DNA of 64,000 nucleotides from Streptomyces sp. NRRL S-350. GTDB lineage: Bacteria; Actinomycetota; Actinomycetes; Streptomycetales; Streptomycetaceae. How positions within the stretch are numbered: position 1 is the stretch's first letter; every line of letters starts with the position of its first letter. The position numbers were made by a program, and so were the translations under genes. The DNA lies in contig NZ_JOHO01000006.1 in NCBI RefSeq assembly GCF_000719705.1, forward strand, positions 62,001-126,000, written 5' to 3'. A model generated the notes under the pieces. It saw only the letters and a program-made list of their open reading frames with translations, was not told the origin of the DNA and did no database searches. Shown piece after piece: positions 60,588 through 64,000 of this stretch.

Positions 60588-61247
60588 CTAACCCCGGCCC
60601 CGCTCGCGTTCCCGGTGGCGTTCCCGGTGGCGTTCCCGTTCGTGTTCCCCTTCGCGCTCCCGTTCGCGCTCCCGTTCGAGGACGGCGCGCAGTCGACCGT
60701 GGGCGCGGCGCCGGGTGACGGCCAGGGTGCTGCGGTGCAGGCCGAGCAGTTCGGCGGCCTCGTCGACGCTGGAGCCGTCCAGGTCCACCAGGGCCACCGC
60801 GCGGGCCTGCTTGGCGGTCAGGAAGCCCAGCAGCCGGACCGCCTCCCAGCGCGCCTGCAGCTCGGCCACCCCGCCTGCCCGCGGATCGCGCGCCGCCTGG
60901 CTGCGCTCGGGCCCCTCGCCCACTTCCGGCACCTCGGGCATCGGGATCCTGCGGCGCTCCCGGCGCCACTGGTCACGCAGGATGTTCACCATCGTGGTGA
61001 ACGCGTAGGCGTACGGCTGCGGATGGCCGAGGAAGCGCTCGGGTCGGCGGGCGATCCGCAGGTACGCGTCGTGGACGATGTCCCCGGCCGCGATCGGACT
61101 CCCGGTGAGCGAGGCGGCCGCCTGCTGGAGCCTGGGCAGCAGTTCGGTGAACATCCGGTTGAACTCGGCTGGTTGCCCCCCGGCCGCGCATGGGCCGAAG
61201 TCCTTTCCCGACCCGTCGCCGACACATCGTCCCCTGCAGTCCGCCAT
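60588..61247 (-). CDS. ECF-like RNA polymerase sigma factor
   Basis: A 219-aa sigma-70 family protein. Region 2: FNRMFTELLPRLQQAAASLTG, GDIVHDAYLRIARRPERFLG, YAYAFTTMVNILRDQWRRERR (the usual R2 promoter-reading helix). Region 4: LTAKQARAVALVDLDGSSVD, EAAELLGLHRSTLAVTRRRA, a helix-turn-helix. The C-terminus is a long Arg/Glu/His repeat (EREREREGEHERERHRERH) coded by 6/12-nt repeats. ATG 61247 has GGGGAGA 5 nt upstream. No adjacent anti-sigma gene. Two Crp-like sites precede it. Confidence 0.88.
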   Translation of the reverse strand: MADCRGRCVGDGSGKDFGPCAAGGQPAEFNRMFTELLPRLQQAAASLTGSPIAAGDIVHDAYLRIARRPERFLGHPQPYAYAFTTMVNILRDQWRRERRRIPMPEVPEVGEGPERSQAARDPRAGGVAELQARWEAVRLLGFLTAKQARAVALVDLDGSSVDEAAELLGLHRSTLAVTRRRAHGRLRAVLEREREREREGEHERERHRERHRERERGRG

Positions 61248-61314
61248 GCCGCTCTCCCCGGGAATCGGCACTCCGCACGTCCGATCGAGCCTGGTCACGG
61301 CCCGGCGGACGCGT

Positions 61315-61330
61315 TGTGACACAGGTCACA
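61315..61330. promoter_or_regulatory. Crp/FNR-type palindrome
   Basis: TGTGACACAGGTCACA is a perfect TGTGA-N6-TCACA site and also matches GTG(N)6GNCAC. It lies 68 nt upstream of the sigma-factor start on the minus strand and 145 nt upstream of the secreted-protein gene on the plus strand. Confidence 0.65.
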
Positions 61331-61366
61331 TCATAGTTCGTCCTCTCACCGTGCGCGGTCATTCGT

Positions 61367-61380
61367 GTGCAATAGGTCAC
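61367..61380. promoter_or_regulatory. Second Crp-like half-palindrome
   Basis: GTGCAATAGGTCAC fits GTG(N)6GNCAC, 36 nt after the first site in the same divergent gap. Less symmetric, so weaker. Confidence 0.45.
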
Positions 61381-61474
61381 CGATCGTGCGGGAGGCGGGA
61401 ATTCACTCCGCCGCGGATCCCGGACGATCGGCGGACTCCGCCCGATGGGAACCACCCAGCAAGGAGAAACCGCC

Positions 61475-61846
61475 ATGCGAGGTCGCATCGCCAGGAAGAC
61501 CGCCACGTTCGGGCTGGCGGCCGTCGCCGCCCTCGGGGCGCTCGGGGCCACCACGCTGCCGGCCGCGGCGGCACCCGCCCCCGACCAGACCGTCACCCCC
61601 GGAGCCGTCGCGGCCTCGAACACCGTCGCCGCCTCGCCCTACCACTGCGTCATCACCGCGAACTACGGCTGGCGCTGGGAGGGTTACTGCAACGTCTACT
61701 CGGGGCAGCTGCGCACCATCACGTACTGCGCCAACGGCTCGCACACCACCGGCCTGTGGATCGGCGCGCGGCCGCAGGCGTGGGACGTCTGGGGCAACTG
61801 CCCGGGGTCCAGCTGGACGAAGATCGTGTTCCAGTGGCACAGCTGA
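61475..61846 (+). CDS. Small secreted protein with four cysteines
   Basis: A 123-aa exported protein. Signal peptide 1-33 (KTATFGLAAVAALGALGATT, cleavage near LPAAAA-AP). The mature 90 residues are aromatic-rich with four Cys (YHC, YCNVY, YCANG, NCPGS), probably two disulfides, and end WTKIVFQWHS. This layout is seen in small secreted actinomycete proteins; I cannot name a family. AAGGAG precedes the ATG at 61475 by 9 nt; the in-frame ATG at 61445 lacks one. Confidence 0.8.
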   Translation: MRGRIARKTATFGLAAVAALGALGATTLPAAAAPAPDQTVTPGAVAASNTVAASPYHCVITANYGWRWEGYCNVYSGQLRTITYCANGSHTTGLWIGARPQAWDVWGNCPGSSWTKIVFQWHS

Positions 61847-61928
61847 ACACCCGCCGGACCGCCGCCCCGAATGCGGGGAACGGCTGACGGGCGGCACGAC
61901 CAGGGAGCAGGGACCAGGGACGACAGCC

Positions 61929-61962
61929 GACAGCCGACGGAGTTCATCACCCGTCGGCTGTC
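61929..61962. terminator. 12-bp hairpin between convergent genes (copy D of hairpin family)
   Basis: GACAGCCGACGG (61929-61940) pairs exactly with CCGTCGGCTGTC (61951-61962) around a 10-nt loop, between the secreted-protein gene and the convergent RNA-ligase gene. Confidence 0.75.
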
Positions 61963-62023
61963 AGCCGCTGTCCGCCATCTGGTCCCGGTCACCTGTCATC
62001 GGCTGGTGAGGGGCCTACTCGTA

Positions 62024-63091
62024 CTACTCGTACTCGGTGCCGCCCTTGCGCGTGAGGTAGGCATCGCTGACCACCTTGGCGATCGCCCGCCCGCCGAGCC
62101 GCAGGCTCCAGCGCTCGGTCACGGGGCGTACCACCACGCCCTCGCGGACGTGGAGTTCACGCCCGGAACAGGTCTCCTTGCCTTGCGCGTGGGCCAGCAC
62201 GGTCTCCGGGTCGAACGGACCGCGCCACACTTCGGGCGCCAACGGCAGTTCGCCGTCCAGCAGTTCGGCGGCGGACAGCCAGCCGGGCTTCCCGTCGACC
62301 ACGGCCGCGACGTCGAACGCCGCGTAGCCGGGCCGGTCGGCCCGTGCGGAGGCCCCGTAGCTCAGGTCCTGCACGCCCTCGCCGAAGACCTCGCCGAAGA
62401 TGCCGACCCGCTCGGCACCGAGGCGCTCCGCCAGCCGGGCCGCCACCGCCGGGATGTCGTACCCGCGCACGGCCCGCCAGTAGAGGTTGCGCTCGTCCTC
62501 GACCAGCGCCAGCCCCTGGGCGCCGATCCCCTTGGACGACACCTGCACCTCGCCGGTGGCGGCGGTGTACGTGACCAGGCAGCAGCTGCCGTGCAGCTTC
62601 TCGGTCAGTACCACCGGCTCGCCGGGCTCGAAGATGTCCGGGTAGCGCTTGAGGTTCTCGATGTCGACCCAGGGCAGCAGGTCCGGAGCGCTGACCACCT
62701 CGCCGTTCATCGACGTCGGCACCGGCGGCCGCCACTTGACCACCCCGAGCAGCTCGGCGAAGTCCTCGCCGTGCTCGGCCGCGGCGGCCAGGTCGACGCC
62801 GGAGAGCGCGGCGGGCCGGCAGACGATGCCCTGGGAGATCTCCCCGCGCAGCCGCACCGCCTTCACCCGGTTCGCCCGGGCCCCGGCCAGCTTGCCGGTC
62901 AGGCCCAGCTCCTCGACCAACTCCTCCGGGAGGACGGACTGTTCCGGGATGTAGACGGCGTGGTCCCCGGTCCGGTAGACGCCCCTCGCGACCACCGCCC
63001 GGTAGAGGCCGACCTGGGCGAGCTCCAGGGCGTCGGCGTTCGGGTGCGCCAGGATGGTCAGCTTCTCGGCGGTGACGCGCAGCGTGGACAT
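62024..63091 (-). CDS. ATP-dependent RNA ligase, TIGR02306/DraRnl type
   Basis: A 355-aa nucleotidyltransferase-family ligase. Residues 1-120 form an OB-like module (LTILAHPNADALELAQVGLY, then VRLRGEISQGIVC). The ligase core carries motif I EKLHGSCC (adenylated Lys about 163), motif III-like GIFGEVFGEGVQDL, and late motifs EGVVVRP and AIAKVVSDAYLTRK (motif V Lys). The family prototype, Deinococcus radiodurans DRB0094, seals 3'-OH/5'-PO4 nicks in RNA strands of duplexes. Role in streptomycetes is unknown; it stands alone here. Confidence 0.88.
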   Translation of the reverse strand: MSTLRVTAEKLTILAHPNADALELAQVGLYRAVVARGVYRTGDHAVYIPEQSVLPEELVEELGLTGKLAGARANRVKAVRLRGEISQGIVCRPAALSGVDLAAAAEHGEDFAELLGVVKWRPPVPTSMNGEVVSAPDLLPWVDIENLKRYPDIFEPGEPVVLTEKLHGSCCLVTYTAATGEVQVSSKGIGAQGLALVEDERNLYWRAVRGYDIPAVAARLAERLGAERVGIFGEVFGEGVQDLSYGASARADRPGYAAFDVAAVVDGKPGWLSAAELLDGELPLAPEVWRGPFDPETVLAHAQGKETCSGRELHVREGVVVRPVTERWSLRLGGRAIAKVVSDAYLTRKGGTEYE

Positions 63092-63453
63092 GGACGGACT
63101 CCTCCCCTCGGCCCGACCGCGGCGGTGCTCCTCAGCGGCCCCGCCGGATACGGACGGGGATCACTCTGGCCGCTCGACCCCAACGGCGCGATGCATTTTC
63201 CGCGCGCCTCGCGTTCGCCTCCACCACCCCGACCGCAGCCCAGACCGCAGGGCCGGCCGCCCGCGCCGACCGCGCCCTCCGCACTCCGCTTGAGCCATCC
63301 CACAGCCGCCCCGAGGGCTGTCCCGCCACCCGCCTGTGCGAAGCAACAGAGGATTTATCGCTCGCATTTGCGGCACTATGATCGTCGTAACGGCCGCACC
63401 TGCAGCCAGGCCTCCGCGCCCCTTCCGGCGCGCACCCCGGAGGGGAAGCACCG
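63092..63453. other. Divergent intergenic region before modA
   Basis: No gene supported. A patch of lower GC (63345-63392) contains TATGAT (63377-63382), a good -10 for modA, without a clear -35. The rest is high-GC filler with Pro/Arg shadow ORFs. Confidence 0.45.
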
Positions 63454-64000
63454 ATGAGCATCCGTACGACCACCACCCGCCGCAGACTCGCCGTCGCCGC
63501 CGCCGCGGCCCTCGCCCTCAGCCTCGGGGTCACCGCGTGCGGCAGCGACGGCGGCACGTCCTCCGGCTCCTCCCCCTCCACCGGCGCCCCCGGGGCCGCC
63601 GGCACAGCCGCCAGCGGCGTGCCGAAGGCCGGCGGCAGCATCACCGTGTTCGCCGCGGCCTCGCTCAAGGAGACATTCACCGAGCTCGGCAAGAAGTTCG
63701 AGGCCGCCAACCCTGGCGCCAAGGTCACCTTCAACTTCGGCGGCAGCTCCAGCCTCGCGACCAGCATCAACTCCGGCGCCCCGGCGGACGTGTTCGCCGC
63801 CGCCAGCCCGGCCACCATGAAGACCGTGACCGACGCGGGCGGGGCGAGCGGCCGGCCGGCGACCTTCGTCAAGAACACGCTCACCATCGCCGTCCCCAAG
63901 GGCAATCCCAAGCACATCGCGGGCCTCAAGGACCTCACCGGCTCCGGCGTGAAGGTCGCGCTGTGCGCAAAGGAGGTGCCGTGCGGCGCCGCCGCCCTGA
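63454..64000 (+). CDS. modA: Molybdate ABC transporter substrate-binding protein (3' truncated)
   Basis: The first 182 codons of a ModA-type binding lipoprotein; it runs off the window. Signal peptide with lipobox SLGVTAC, Gly/Ser linker, then GSITVFAAASLKETFTELGK, FNFGGSSSLATSINSGAPAD, VFAAASPATMKTV and FVKNTLTIAVPKGNP, all ModA hallmarks (the Ser residues contact the oxyanion). Ribosome site GGAGGGGAAG. The permease and ATPase genes should follow outside. Confidence 0.93.
   Translation, partial: MSIRTTTTRRRLAVAAAAALALSLGVTACGSDGGTSSGSSPSTGAPGAAGTAASGVPKAGGSITVFAAASLKETFTELGKKFEAANPGAKVTFNFGGSSSLATSINSGAPADVFAAASPATMKTVTDAGGASGRPATFVKNTLTIAVPKGNPKHIAGLKDLTGSGVKVALCAKEVPCGAAAL

Noticed and set aside
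1..64000. Mobile elements, tRNA and rRNA genes
   Set aside because: I looked for transposase/integrase motifs, terminal inverted repeats with target duplications, and tRNA-like T-loop sequences and saw none I could support.

Overview
The window is very GC-rich DNA with strong G/C bias at third codon positions, GTG starts, many ATGA/GTGA gene overlaps, Tat/lipoprotein and secreted proteins, a Ser/Thr protein kinase and F420-type enzymes. That fits an actinomycete of the Streptomyces/Kitasatospora group. I found no rRNA, tRNA, transposase, integrase or CRISPR array. About fifty protein genes can be supported; the first and last run off the window.

Layout. 1-4.5 kb: end of an F420-type oxidoreductase/hemerythrin fusion, a secreted GDSL esterase, and a minus-strand chain of four ATGA-coupled genes (unknown 412 aa, 70 aa, 30 aa, Nudix). 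4.8-11.3 kb: sbcD-sbcC and small conserved proteins (zinc-ribbon-like, DUF1990, YjbQ). 12.3-18.7 kb: a GT2/glycerophosphotransferase fusion, EF-hand protein, PlsC-type acyltransferase, ABC exporter and SDR. 18.9-22.0 kb: a compact cassette of a 68-aa peptide, two uncharacterised proteins and a serine hydrolase, which looks like an undescribed peptide-maturation (RiPP-like) system. 22.1-24.2 kb: LysE exporter and divergent MocR regulator. 24.4-29.0 kb: SDR, alpha/beta hydrolase and Baeyer-Villiger-type monooxygenase in one operon facing a MerR regulator across a perfect 20-bp inverted repeat. 29.1-37.8 kb: binding lipoprotein, F420-reductase-like protein with HxlR regulator, M4 protease, ricin-tailed protein kinase, hydrolase and VOC protein.

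37.9-54.9 kb is an iron-acquisition island: FhuF-like reductase, two permeases, ATPase, siderophore-binding lipoprotein, then an ATP-grasp / NIS synthetase / MFS / NIS synthetase / PLP decarboxylase operon whose order matches vibrioferrin pvsABCDE, and on the other strand a diaminobutyrate aminotransferase/decarboxylase pair. Three DtxR/IdeR-type iron boxes (38772, 38925, 54967) tie the parts to iron control.

55.2-59.4 kb: a DcuS/CitA-like two-component system divergent from dctA. 59.5-64 kb: an unknown protein, an ECF-like sigma factor, a small secreted cysteine protein, a TIGR02306-type RNA ligase and the start of modA.

Two window-wide themes stand out: short in-frame tandem repeats at gene ends, and a family of related hairpins built on a GACAGCYGACRG core at four gene junctions.
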